A DNA stretch of 25,849 bases from Candidatus Helarchaeota archaeon (GCA_013375405.1 JABXJU010000037.1:1-25849); one strand, 5' to 3'; positions 8,181 to 15,888 are shown, numbered from the stretch's first letter. Notes: generated by a model not told the origin, from the letters alone. A program made the numbers and translations.

Positions 8181-10304
8181 TCATCTTTCCTCTCTTTTCA
8201 ATGTTATTATCATATCTAGAATATTCACCCCTTCCTTTTCTGGATAGACAAGAATAGGGTTAATATCTAATTCGCTAATAAGGGGGTGATCATTTAATAG
8301 TTGATTAATTCTGAGGATAGCGTCAATTAATTTATCGATATCGCTGGCAGGCTCACCCCGAACACCCTTCAGCAATTTAAAAACCTTCGTTTCACCTAAC
8401 ATTTCACGAGCTTCCTGTGGTGTGATGGGATTCAATCGAAAAGCTACATCTTCAAGGAAATTCACATAAATCCCACCAAGCCCACACATAATTAAATGCC
8501 CGAATTGAGGGTCCTTATGGGCACCAATAATAATTTCTTTTCCCTTCTTTTTTATCATTTTTTGAACAATAATGCCATAGATTTTTGTCCCAGGCATTCT
8601 CTTTGTAACTCTTCGTATAATTGCATTATAAGACCCTTTAACTTCTGCAGGTGTGCTAACATTGAGGATGATACCTCCTAAATCCGATTTATGTAAAATT
8701 TCAGGGCTTGAAATTTTAAGAACAACCGGGTAACCCATTTCTTCAGCAAACTCTACTGCTTCATCAGGAGTTCTAGCCAGTGCCGTCTTAGGTGCTGTCA
8801 GTCCGTAATTTGTCGCTATTTGGATAGCTTCATTTTCTAAAAGGACTAACCTATTATCATTCAAAACATTTCTGAATATTGATTCACTCAATTTATAATC
8901 TACTTCAAACCGTTCATATTTTTCAATTTCTTTATCAAGAACACAAGAATATTTATAAATTCCTGCCATTGATTGAACTGCATCTTGAGGAAAATTGAAA
9001 CACGGAATACCCTTTTTTCTCAGGCGATTCATCGCATCCTTATTGCTTACTCCCCCCAAATAGGAAACAATCAATGGTTTTTCAGGGACACGGGAATAAA
9101 AATCAATAATAGCATCTGTAGTTTCTTTAAACTGAGTGACTGCCTGAGGACTCATTAAAACAATTATTCCTTTAACTGCATCAATATTTGAACATTGATC
9201 TAATACAAATTTATATCGATCGGCCCCTGCATCCCCTAAAACATCAATTGGATTATGAACCGCTGCTCCTTTTGGTAGTTTTTCTCGAAACTGGTTGGCC
9301 TCTTCCGCAGAAAACGCAGTTAGTTTTAATCCCAGTTCCTCTGCTGCATCTGTGGCTAAAATGCCTGCACCACCGGCATTTGTTATTATCACGATAGAAT
9401 CTCCCACATAACAAGTCTGTGAAGAAAATACTAGTCCATAATTAAAGAGATCTTCTAAACATTTAGCTTGGATTATCCCGCATTTTTTGAATGCTGTATA
9501 ATACGCAATTTTAGAACCAGCGAGTGCTCCCGTATGAGAAGAAGCTGCTCTCGCCCCAGCATCAGAAACTCCAGCTTTTAATACAACAATTGGTTTTGTT
9601 TTAATCACTTTTCGGGCAATTTCGATAAAATTTTCCCCTTCATCAATACTCTCTAAATACATTAAAATTACTTGAGTATTCGGATCATTTGCGAGGGCCT
9701 CAAGGAAATCGGTTTCGTTTAAATCCATTTTATTACCAAGCGATATAATTTTCGAAAATCCAAGATATTCTGGAATGCTCCAATCGATAGTACTCGTGAT
9801 AATTGCACCAGATTGCGAAATCAATGCAATATTACCAGGCATCGGAAAAACATTAGTAAATGATGCATTTAATTTATTTTGGGTATCAATAAAACCAACA
9901 CAATTAGGTCCCAATACGTTAATGTCATATTTTTTACAAATATCAAATAATTTCCTTTCTAATCGCGCCCCTTCGATGCCAATTTCCTTAAAGGCAGCAG
10001 AAATAACAATAATATTTTTGATTCCCTTTTCACCACAATCCTTCGCGGCTTGTATACAGACTTTGGCAGGGACTACAAAAACCGCGATGTCAATCTCCTT
10101 CTCAATGGCTAGAACACTTGGATAGCATTTTAATCCTAATATCTCCTTTTCATGTAAATTAACCGGAATAATATCCCCTTGAAATCCAAAATCAATAATA
10201 TTTTTTAAAATGGCATATCCTATTTTCCGCTTATCGTTTGATGCACCGATAATTGCTACTGAATTTGCATTGAAGAAGGAATCTAGTTGCGCCAATACAA
10301 GCAC
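8181..10304 (-). CDS. acd: Acetyl-CoA synthetase, ADP-forming, fused alpha-beta
   Basis: 707 residues. It interconverts acyl-CoA + ADP + phosphate with acid + CoA + ATP, giving ATP from acetyl-CoA in archaea. The order is: CoA-binding Rossmann domain (IIGASNDKRKIGY, 18-30), succinyl-CoA-ligase-like domains with ISQSGA (163-168) and the phospho-histidine loop SSHTGALAGS (His257), then an ATP-grasp beta domain from about 480 (PVVLKISSPEILHKSDLGG; later ELDINPI). Length and order fit the fused ACD type. The start is GTG 10304; no clear Shine-Dalgarno is seen, while AATATAATTTAATG lies about 30 bp upstream, so a leaderless transcript is possible. Downstream it is coupled to the BioD/DRTGG gene, and a GNAT acetyltransferase lies upstream. 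Confidence 0.93.
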   Translation of the reverse strand: MLVLAQLDSFFNANSVAIIGASNDKRKIGYAILKNIIDFGFQGDIIPVNLHEKEILGLKCYPSVLAIEKEIDIAVFVVPAKVCIQAAKDCGEKGIKNIIVISAAFKEIGIEGARLERKLFDICKKYDINVLGPNCVGFIDTQNKLNASFTNVFPMPGNIALISQSGAIITSTIDWSIPEYLGFSKIISLGNKMDLNETDFLEALANDPNTQVILMYLESIDEGENFIEIARKVIKTKPIVVLKAGVSDAGARAASSHTGALAGSKIAYYTAFKKCGIIQAKCLEDLFNYGLVFSSQTCYVGDSIVIITNAGGAGILATDAAEELGLKLTAFSAEEANQFREKLPKGAAVHNPIDVLGDAGADRYKFVLDQCSNIDAVKGIIVLMSPQAVTQFKETTDAIIDFYSRVPEKPLIVSYLGGVSNKDAMNRLRKKGIPCFNFPQDAVQSMAGIYKYSCVLDKEIEKYERFEVDYKLSESIFRNVLNDNRLVLLENEAIQIATNYGLTAPKTALARTPDEAVEFAEEMGYPVVLKISSPEILHKSDLGGIILNVSTPAEVKGSYNAIIRRVTKRMPGTKIYGIIVQKMIKKKGKEIIIGAHKDPQFGHLIMCGLGGIYVNFLEDVAFRLNPITPQEAREMLGETKVFKLLKGVRGEPASDIDKLIDAILRINQLLNDHPLISELDINPILVYPEKEGVNILDMIITLKREER

Positions 10305-10471
10305 TTATTTTCTGTCGTTATTAATTGGATTCATTAAATTATATTTCATGAATTAATTTTATCACTTAATTAGCTTTAGTTCTTGCAGGGATCGCATGAA
10401 TGAAGATGTCCAAAATTGCTACTCAACAGTTGAATTTAGAACAGTGGATTCTTGAAAGACTTAGCCAGCAC

Positions 10472-11020
10472 TCAAATTTTGAATTTGAACAACGTGACCT
10501 CTTGGCTAGTCTCAAAATAGATTTTATAACCAGATTTTTTCAAAACATTAAAAATCTTATGGTTCTGAGTCAAGGTAGTACCTGTTATCCATTGAATCCC
10601 CTTTTGTTTAGCAATTCTGATCAAATTTAATAATAATTGGGTTCCACACCCTTTTCCTTGCCATTCATCTATGACAACAACCGCCATTTCTGCAGCAGTT
10701 GGGTCATTGGGGTCCCTTATGAACCGGGCCACTCCGATTCCTTTTTCCCGTATTTTGCCATCTTCGTCCCCTGATTCGATTACTGCCCCAAGTGCAAAAT
10801 TATTCTCGTAATCAATATTAGTGTATTGTTTAACTTCCTCCCGGCTCATTGTCTGCTTCCAAGTTAAAAACCGATAATACCTAGTCTCATCACTCAACTC
10901 ATAAAATCCTTCAAGCATCAACTCATCATCATCTGGCGTTATCGGGCGTAGAAGGATTTCAGTTCCGTCTTTTACTTTAATTTTGATAAAAAAATCTGAG
11001 GGGAAATCAGGTTTCATCAA
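10472..11020 (-). CDS. GNAT-family N-acetyltransferase
   Basis: About 181 residues. The GNAT fold is shown by the N-terminal LLRPITPDDDELM, the central beta strand AEMAVVVIDEWQGKGCGTQLL (the QGKGCG acetyl-CoA pyrophosphate loop) and the late TTLTQNHKIFNVLKKSGY. The N-terminal pattern (RPITPDDDELM...FYELSDETRYYRFL) is that of the acetyltransferase module which in many prokaryotes is fused to, or encoded beside, ADP-forming acyl-CoA synthetases and acetylates lysines of acyl-CoA synthetases. Its place just before acd agrees. The frame opens at TTG 11020, but AGGAG eight bases before ATG 11017 makes ATG the better start. Confidence 0.85.
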   Translation of the reverse strand: MMKPDFPSDFFIKIKVKDGTEILLRPITPDDDELMLEGFYELSDETRYYRFLTWKQTMSREEVKQYTNIDYENNFALGAVIESGDEDGKIREKGIGVARFIRDPNDPTAAEMAVVVIDEWQGKGCGTQLLLNLIRIAKQKGIQWITGTTLTQNHKIFNVLKKSGYKIYFETSQEVTLFKFKI

Positions 11021-11042
11021 TTAAACTCCTGAATTTTTGAAA

Positions 11043-11372
11043 TCAATGGTCACAAATATTTTCGCCGCCTTCAAGGGTACCAGCACAAATTTTATTAATA
11101 GTGTCTGCAATGGACCCTATTACACCCATTATAGGGCTAATTCCCTGTTCTTGGAATAATCCCTGAGCTCTAGGACCCATACCCCCACATACAACCCATT
11201 TGACACCAAATTTAGCAAGCCATCCAGGTAAAAATCCAGGTTGGTGACCTGGAGATTGAACAACTTCTTGATTGATAACTTTATCCCCTTCAAATTCAAC
11301 AATGGTATAGGCTTGACAACGGCCAAAATGTTGACCGACCATATCTCCTTCTGTTGCAATACCAACTTTCAT
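11043..11372 (-). CDS. NifX/NifB-like cofactor-carrier protein
   Basis: 109 residues, a single dinitrogenase iron-molybdenum cofactor family domain (PF02579 type): the N-terminal KVGIATEG, the loop GQHFGRCQAYTIVE with its Cys, then VVCGGMGPRA and the end CAGTLEGGENICDH. Members carry or bind Fe-S/Mo cofactors; outside nitrogen fixers they occur with MinD-type ferredoxin ATPases, as here. A strong AGGAGGTGAG site lies before the ATG. It is the compact relative of the Gly-tailed protein at 13640-14134, with both copies in one gene train. There is no nifHDK in the window, so nitrogen fixation is not implied. Confidence 0.88.
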   Translation of the reverse strand: MKVGIATEGDMVGQHFGRCQAYTIVEFEGDKVINQEVVQSPGHQPGFLPGWLAKFGVKWVVCGGMGPRAQGLFQEQGISPIMGVIGSIADTINKICAGTLEGGENICDH

Positions 11373-11400
11373 ATTTACATCTCACCTCCTATTTATTTAA

Positions 11401-11775
11401 CTATTTAATTGGTTCCAAGGTTTCTAGAGGAATACGAATTTCACGTTTTTCAAAGATTGCTGTGATAAGTTTTTTTCGACCGGATTGAAGAAGACGCCAT
11501 ATAGAGCCACGTGAAATACCCATCAAAGCTCCTGCCTCTTCTTGTGTTAAGTTTTCACCATCTACTAATCGCATCGCTTCAAGCTCATCTAAATCAAGAG
11601 AAATAGGAATGGTAGATGAGCTTTTTTCTGAAATGGGTGGTTCAGAATAAGAATCCATAGGTTCAATAGGTTTAAATCCTTTTGCTTCAGGAAGTTTCGC
11701 AATATTTCGATAAAAACAGGGTCTCCCTCTTCCGCGTCTTCCTTTACCTTTACACCATCTATAACCTCGTGGCAT
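11401..11775 (-). CDS. DUF134-family helix-turn-helix protein
   Basis: 124 residues. The start MPRGYRWCKGKG is basic, and the middle LDLDELEAMRLVDGENLTQEEAGALMGISRGSIWRLLQSGRKK is a sigma-factor-like helix-turn-helix, the standard DUF134 (COG1342) layout. DUF134 genes are commonly neighbours of NifX-like and MinD-ferredoxin genes in archaea and anaerobic bacteria. GAGGT precedes the ATG. It is the best candidate within the cluster to bind the paired palindromes upstream of 14618, but that link is an inference. Confidence 0.88.
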   Translation of the reverse strand: MPRGYRWCKGKGRRGRGRPCFYRNIAKLPEAKGFKPIEPMDSYSEPPISEKSSSTIPISLDLDELEAMRLVDGENLTQEEAGALMGISRGSIWRLLQSGRKKLITAIFEKREIRIPLETLEPIK

Positions 11776-11789
11776 CTTACCTCACTTTT

Positions 11790-12695
11790 TCATTCCTTTT
11801 TTAATCTTAAGGTTTTTACTAAATTCTCATAGATTTTAATAATAGCTTGTGCAGCTGGAGCATTAGAAGCGTATTCAATAATAGATGTGTTGTGAATTAG
11901 TGCTTCCGGTATCTTACTATCAATAGGAATTTTCCCTAAAATGTTGATATTATTATTTACAGCAAAAGCTTCTATTTCAGAAATTAAAGGAGGGTAAAGA
12001 TCGTGTTTGTTGATGACCAGACCGATTTTTTTCGTGAAGTTCCACGCTAAAGTGAGAACACGTTTAAGGTCATGTATAGCTGCAGGCATAGGTTCTGTGA
12101 TTACTACTACGAAATCAGAGTCTGATAGACTTGCGATGACGGGGCACCCAATTCCTGGAGGACCATCACTTAAAATTACTTTATTATTGTTCTGTTCCGC
12201 TATCTTCAATGCAGCCATCTTGGCTTCTGCGACAATTTTGCCACTATTTCCGCGACCAATTTTTAATTCACCTGAAATAATTGGAAAACCATATTTTGAT
12301 TCAGAAATAATGAGATCACCTGTTTTAATGGGCGTTAATTTAATACAGTCTGCAGGACAGACAATTGTGCATACACCACAACCTTCACATTCGAATTCAT
12401 TAATAATTGGTTTGTCATCATCATGATCCCATTTAATCGCACCGAATTTACAGTGTTTTAGACACTCCTGACAGTTAATACAGTGTTCTTTGTCTAAAAT
12501 GGCAATATTTGCAGAAAACACATCACTCCGCTTTTTTTCCTGATTTTTTAGAGAGAGGGCTAAATTAGGGGCATCAACATCACAATCGGTGAGAGTTAAC
12601 GGAAATTTATCTTGAGTAAATAATATTGCAAGAGCAGCAGTAAGGGTTGTTTTTCCAACGCCACCTTTTCCGCTAACTACAGTTAATTTCTTCAT
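11790..12695 (-). CDS. MinD/Mrp-type ATPase with ferredoxin insert, copy 1
   Basis: 301 residues, COG1149 type. The deviant Walker A motif GKGGVGKT is at residues 9-16. A two-cluster ferredoxin insert follows, with cysteines 72, 75, 78, 82 (CINCQECLKHC) and 103, 106, 109, 113 (CEGCGVCTIVC), each set able to hold a [4Fe-4S] cluster. The ATPase fold resumes with LSDGPPGIGCPV and ITEPMPAAIHDLKR. The family is related to Mrp/NBP35 Fe-S cluster scaffolds; the exact role is unknown. The start overlaps the stop of the upstream paralogue (ATGA), so the two are likely made in equal amounts and may form a heterodimer. Confidence 0.92.
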   Translation of the reverse strand: MKKLTVVSGKGGVGKTTLTAALAILFTQDKFPLTLTDCDVDAPNLALSLKNQEKKRSDVFSANIAILDKEHCINCQECLKHCKFGAIKWDHDDDKPIINEFECEGCGVCTIVCPADCIKLTPIKTGDLIISESKYGFPIISGELKIGRGNSGKIVAEAKMAALKIAEQNNNKVILSDGPPGIGCPVIASLSDSDFVVVITEPMPAAIHDLKRVLTLAWNFTKKIGLVINKHDLYPPLISEIEAFAVNNNINILGKIPIDSKIPEALIHNTSIIEYASNAPAAQAIIKIYENLVKTLRLKKE

Positions 12696-13594
12696 GTTAT
12701 AGACTCTACTAGTTTTTTATAGATATTATCAAACCTTAGATTAATTTCGGCCTCTGGAAATTTTTTCAAAACAGGGATGCCCTCCGCATAACTCAACTGA
12801 ACCTCACGACTCATAGGAATTTCACCAAGAACAGAGGCTTGGAATTTCTCTCCTATTACGCTAAAAGATTGTTTTTGACTCGTTAAATCAGAGCGATTTA
12901 CAACAATATTAGAGATAGGTTTCGAGGAGAGATACTTAATTAATTCTAAAATTCGCTTTAAATCATGAATTCCAAAGGGTGTCGGCTCAGTCACGGATAT
13001 AACAATATCTGCACCATTTAAGGCGTGAATAATATCACAATGTGCCCCAGGAGCAGTATCAATTATAATAAGATCATATTTTTCCTTCTTTAACTGGTCT
13101 TCAGCGAATTTTTTAACTGCACGGACAACTTCTGCTGATTTCGGTTCCCCAATTTCAAGTTGTCCAACGATTAAATCAATACCATATTTTGTTCCACCAA
13201 GAATTTTTCCAATCACCTTTAAATCTGATTCGACTGCATCACACTTACAAATAATTCTACATGCTTCACAGCCAGTACATAATTCTGGAAAAAGAAGAGG
13301 CTTTTTATCTGGAATATGCAAGAGTGCATGGGGCTGACAAACTTTTTGGCAGTCACCGCATCCAATGCAATTATCATTAAATTTAGGGAGGAAGGATTCT
13401 ACTTCTTTAAATATTTGGAGCTCTGCACTCATTAAAATTGCTGCATTTGGTGCATCAACGTCACAATCTAGAAATAAAACCCTATAACCCCGCTGACTGA
13501 ATAAATACGCTAGATTAATAGCAACAGTTGTCTTACCGGTTCCTCCTTTTCCTCCAGTTACTGCAATAGTCGGAAGATGATTTTTTGGATGCAT
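12692..13594 (-). CDS. MinD/Mrp-type ATPase with ferredoxin insert, copy 2
   Basis: 300 residues, a paralogue of the next gene. The P-loop GGKGGTGKTT is at about residues 14-23. Ferredoxin cysteines are at 76, 79, 82, 86 (CIGCGDCQKVC) and 106, 109, 112, 116 (CTGCEACRIIC). The second ATPase motif reads IIDTAPGAHCD, and the third VTEPTPFGIHDLKR. GAGGT lies before the ATG. The pair of adjacent COG1149 genes is a recurring arrangement in archaea and anaerobes and is thought to act together, with redox-active Fe-S centres linked to ATP hydrolysis, in metal-cofactor assembly or delivery. All eight cysteines and both nucleotide motifs are present, so it should be active. Confidence 0.92.
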   Translation of the reverse strand: MHPKNHLPTIAVTGGKGGTGKTTVAINLAYLFSQRGYRVLFLDCDVDAPNAAILMSAELQIFKEVESFLPKFNDNCIGCGDCQKVCQPHALLHIPDKKPLLFPELCTGCEACRIICKCDAVESDLKVIGKILGGTKYGIDLIVGQLEIGEPKSAEVVRAVKKFAEDQLKKEKYDLIIIDTAPGAHCDIIHALNGADIVISVTEPTPFGIHDLKRILELIKYLSSKPISNIVVNRSDLTSQKQSFSVIGEKFQASVLGEIPMSREVQLSYAEGIPVLKKFPEAEINLRFDNIYKKLVESIT

Positions 13595-13639
13595 AATAAC
13601 CTCAGATCAAATTTATTTCACTTGGATTAGATTTAATCA

Positions 13640-14134
13640 TCACCATTGTCCTCTGCCGCCGCCTTGGCGTCCCATACCACCGCCCCGGCCGCCGCCCTGG
13701 CCACCACCACGGCCCATGCCAAAGTGGGATGGAACATTCGCTGAAGTTGCCTGTTGAAGTGAACCACTAAGATAAGCATTAATTGCGGATTCTACATTTC
13801 CAGAAGCACCTATATATGTAGTAATACCTAAACCCTGTAGAGCAGAGCTTGCGTTTGGACCTAAATTTCCTGTTATTACAATTTGGGCACCAGAATTTCC
13901 AACAGTTTGAGCTGCCTGAATTCCAGCACCCCCTCCTGCCATCATGGCAGGATTTTCCAAAACTTGCGTATCTACAATATCCCCACTTTGTATTTTTACA
14001 ATGGTAAAGGCTCGACACCGGCCAAAACGGGGATCAACTAACGCATTTAGTCCATCCAAAGATTGAGAAGTTACAGCTATAATTTCATTTCCTTTCATAT
14101 CAATTTTCATCTCCTCTATTAAATCATAAACCAT
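13640..14134 (-). CDS. NifX/NifB-like protein with Gly/Arg-rich tail
   Basis: Up to 164 residues. The PF02579-type domain covers EIIAVTSQSLDG, LVDPRFGRCRAFTIV and VITGNLGPNASSALQGLGI. It is followed by a low-complexity tail of Gly, Arg, Met and Gln (MGRGGGQGGGRGGG and so on), which is flexible and may bind metals or nucleic acid. The longest frame starts at ATG 14134, inside the previous gene. GAGGAG sits directly against ATG 14110 and 12 bases before ATG 14098, and the domain itself begins at MKGNEIIAV (14098), so 14098 or 14110 is the likely true start. The tail DNA is strongly GC-rich. Confidence 0.85.
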   Translation of the reverse strand: MVYDLIEEMKIDMKGNEIIAVTSQSLDGLNALVDPRFGRCRAFTIVKIQSGDIVDTQVLENPAMMAGGGAGIQAAQTVGNSGAQIVITGNLGPNASSALQGLGITTYIGASGNVESAINAYLSGSLQQATSANVPSHFGMGRGGGQGGGRGGGMGRQGGGRGQW

Positions 14135-14618
14135 TTTTCTTAAGGACTTTTATTCGAGTCTTTAAATCTTTAACCTTAATTTTTAATTTTTCTATTTGGT
14201 CTCTTTTCGTTAAAGAAGGTAAATTTCCGACTTCATTACCACATTCAGTGCAAAAATACGCAGCATCTCGTACCCTTGCTCCACATCTATTACAAATACG
14301 ATACATTTCTACTTTGGGCGAAAATAATCTCCTCGGGGCGTTTGGAATTGATAGATTCCTTTGAGGTTTTTGATTCATTGGAGTTGTCTGAATTAATTGA
14401 TTTGCATTAACAATTTCTCCGTTTGGAGTTCTATAATACGCGTTTGGCCCATATCCACATCTACATCGTCCGATGTAAGTGTAATTTTGGAAATTACCAT
14501 CATTGACTTTTTCCCCTAAAGGAGGATTAGTTCTACGGCTAATTTGTGGTTGAATATTCCGTATTGAATTTGTTTTTCCTCGATAACCAGCCCATTTACG
14601 ACCTCTATTATGTCTCAT
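14124..14618 (-). CDS. Zinc-ribbon protein with coiled-coil end
   Basis: 164 residues. The N-terminus is basic and Arg/Asn-rich (MRHNRGRKWAGYRGK). A short CRCG motif (GRCRCGYGPNAYYR) is followed in the middle by a classic zinc ribbon, ICNRCGARVRDAAYFCTECG, with CxxC...CxxC. The C-terminus (QIEKLKIKVKDLKTRIKVLKK) is a heptad-like coiled coil. Small proteins with Gly/Arg-rich starts and coiled-coil ends are often found first in NifX/MinD-ferredoxin clusters. GAGGT precedes the ATG, and this is the first gene after the promoter with paired palindromes. The exact role is unknown. Confidence 0.8.
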   Translation of the reverse strand: MRHNRGRKWAGYRGKTNSIRNIQPQISRRTNPPLGEKVNDGNFQNYTYIGRCRCGYGPNAYYRTPNGEIVNANQLIQTTPMNQKPQRNLSIPNAPRRLFSPKVEMYRICNRCGARVRDAAYFCTECGNEVGNLPSLTKRDQIEKLKIKVKDLKTRIKVLKKNGL

Positions 14619-14654
14619 GCAACTAACCTCTAATTCAATTTTATCTAATTAATT

Positions 14655-14693
14655 TGTGCATAGACACATATTTAAATTTTGTGCATATACACA
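14655..14693 (-). promoter_or_regulatory. Promoter with twin TGTG-N6-CACA palindromes
   Basis: Two 14-bp imperfect palindromes, TGTGCATAGACACA (14655-14668) and TGTGCATATACACA (14680-14693), lie 25 bp apart start to start. The AT-rich box between them (TTTAAATA on the minus strand, about 14669-14676) is a good TATA element for the zinc-ribbon gene starting at 14618. Sites on both sides of the TATA box would let a dimeric regulator block TBP or polymerase. Copies of the pair were not noticed elsewhere in the window. A DUF134 protein in the same train is a candidate binder (inference). Confidence 0.7.
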
Positions 14694-14732
14694 AAAAAAT
14701 TATAAACTTATTTTTTCAATACTCGACAAGTT

Positions 14733-14837
14733 GATGCATCCGTATTTTTTACCGAACGTAATTGTTCAGAACAAGCAGCGAAAATTCCCGATATTTTGAA
14801 GGACCCGCGATCAAAATCCGATGTCAAAATTTTCTAA
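14733..14837 (+). pseudogene. 3' fragment of the 152-aa protein gene
   Basis: Thirty-four codons plus TAA, reading DASVFFTERNCSEQAAKI and then DILKDPRSKSD, matching the C-terminal end of the intact protein at 6633-7091 (DASAFFTKCDCSEQIAKI, DPRSKSD). The DNA keeps long identical stretches. The region upstream does not match and has no start. Together with the next fragment it preserves the convergent tail-to-tail order of the intact pair, so the block was copied as one piece. Confidence 0.88.
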
Positions 14838-14928
14838 TGGTTTAATGAGCATATTTTTTTCCGTTTAATTCGCCCTCGAGAGGCTGGGTCTGTTTCGACA
14901 ATTTCTTTTAAAAACCAGAATAATGGCT

Positions 14929-15066
14929 TCATGCATCATCATAAATTTGTTTCCACTTGATGTTCTCTTTGACGAGCTTTTTGGTGAGGTCAATTTTATC
15001 TTTCTGGCGGGGAGAGAGTTCAGCTTTTACAGTACAACAAATATTATGAATAATAGAAGTTTCATG
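14929..15066 (-). pseudogene. 3' fragment of the BioD/DRTGG gene
   Basis: Forty-five codons plus TGA in one open frame: HETSIIHNICCTVKAELSPR, then QKDKIDL and KENIKWKQIYDDA. This matches the last residues of the intact protein at 7118-8179 (HETAVTYNICWTVKAGLAPR...KEHIKWKQIYDDV). The rest of the gene is missing, and the left edge of homology abuts the stop codon of another truncated gene at 15072. In the intact locus 26 bp separate the two convergent stops; here about 90 bp do. Confidence 0.88.
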
Positions 15067-15071
15067 ATAAT

Positions 15072-15506
15072 TTATTTAATAGCTTGTTTAATTTTTTCAT
15101 TTAAATTTTTGAATTTCGCCATATATTCTGTACGTTCCTGTTTTAGCGTGTTTATCAGATTTTTTAGCGTTTTTGGTGAATAAAACTTTGCAGGGTTATA
15201 TTTGGTTATATCAATACTTTCCACTTTTTTAGGAATCTCCGTTCCAAAGTAAGGATCTGGCTCCCACTTAATGGAATCCCTTGAAATTTCCCGTATCACT
15301 GAGGCCATTTCCTTAATTGGAATCCTATTGACTTTACGCTTTAATATCTTAGTACCATCTGGTTGCTTCTCACGTAATTCACCAACCCCCCCAGTGTTTA
15401 GTAAAAAACATCGAATTTTATCCTTATTCTTCATAAGAATGTCGCAAAATATTTCTCCTTCCTCTGTTTCATCACCAATTTTGATAAAATTTAATATTCC
15501 AATTAA
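15072..15506 (-). pseudogene. 5'-truncated gene, probably ATP-type PEP carboxykinase
   Basis: An open frame of 144 codons with no plausible true start; the translation makes protein sense well before its first ATG (15434), beginning ILNFIKIGDETEEGEIFCDI. Key features are FLLNTGGVGE, then KRKVNRIPIKEMASVIREI, FGTEIPKKVESID and YNPAKFYSPKTLKNLI. This order (hydrophobic-NTG-xxG, basic strand, F-G-x-x-I-P, YNP/FY, long helix) resembles the C-terminal end of ATP-dependent PEP carboxykinase. An in-frame TGA at 15507-15509 ends the frame, and the N-terminal two-thirds are gone. The family call is from pattern memory and moderately sure; the truncation is clear. Confidence 0.6.
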
Positions 15507-15645
15507 TCATATTACTTTCCAGTCTGGGTGGAAATATGATTTGGCATCATAGAAATATGATTTCTCTTTTTACCAAAAAAAGTTTTAAATATAAAAAAAT
15601 TAGACTGTAAATTTTTGTGTTATTTTTCTGAAAATTGATCAATAA

Positions 15646-15673
15646 CCAAATTACATTGGTTTAACACCAAATT
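15646..15673 (+). promoter_or_regulatory. 28-bp CCAAAT/ATTGG operator, copy 1
   Basis: The element reads CCAAAT, then ATTGGTTT, then ACCAAATT: three half-sites forming overlapping inverted repeats. It is 24/28 identical to 16074-16101. It directly abuts a TATA-like ATTTATATAT (15671-15680), and the ATG at 15709 is about 30 bp further on, so the transcript would be nearly leaderless and the element covers the BRE/TATA. This placement fits a repressor site for the small AbrB-like gene. Confidence 0.7.
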
Positions 15674-15708
15674 TATATATCACTTAAGTTTTGAATTATT
15701 GATTATAA

Positions 15709-15888
15709 ATGAAAATTGATTTAGATGATGTAGAATATATACAAGAAACCACTCTTACCATTAGAGGTACAAGAAGACGGACCACTGTTCCTAAAGTCAT
15801 TGTTGATAAACTCAAACTAACGAATGGAAATAAAATAAGGTGGATTTTTTTTAGAGATGGAAAATTATTAATCTCGAAAGTGAAATGA
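15709..15888 (+). CDS. 59-aa AbrB/SpoVT-like DNA-binding protein
   Basis: A 59-residue protein. The core TTLTIRGTRRRTTVPKVIVD and the following KLKLTNGNKIRW, then GKLLISKVK, form the beta-strand pattern of a swapped-hairpin AbrB/MazE fold (basic strand, T-[VI]-P-K, then x-L-x-L-x-x-G-[DN]-K-[IV]-x-W). Such proteins bind DNA as dimers. There is no Shine-Dalgarno, but a TATA box lies about 30 bp upstream, so leaderless translation is expected. The 28-bp operator overlapping its promoter is repeated before the TauE gene, suggesting that this protein controls both. The identity is from the fold pattern; the target is inferred. Confidence 0.8.
   Translation: MKIDLDDVEYIQETTLTIRGTRRRTTVPKVIVDKLKLTNGNKIRWIFFRDGKLLISKVK

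Noticed and set aside
10400..10630. 76-codon plus-strand open frame
   Set aside because: Overlaps the 3' end of the GNAT gene in antisense and has no family signature.
13779..14018. 79-codon minus-strand Cys-rich open frame
   Set aside because: Out-of-frame reading of the NifX-like gene; its composition comes from the true gene's codons.
11043..14134. Nitrogen-fixation gene cluster
   Set aside because: NifX-like domains are present, but no nifH, nifD, nifK, nifE or nifN gene is in the window; the family is widespread outside nitrogen fixers.
14923..15183. 86-codon plus-strand open frame
   Set aside because: Runs antisense to the BioD/DRTGG and PEPCK-like fragments; the matching antisense frame exists at the intact locus (7136-7375).
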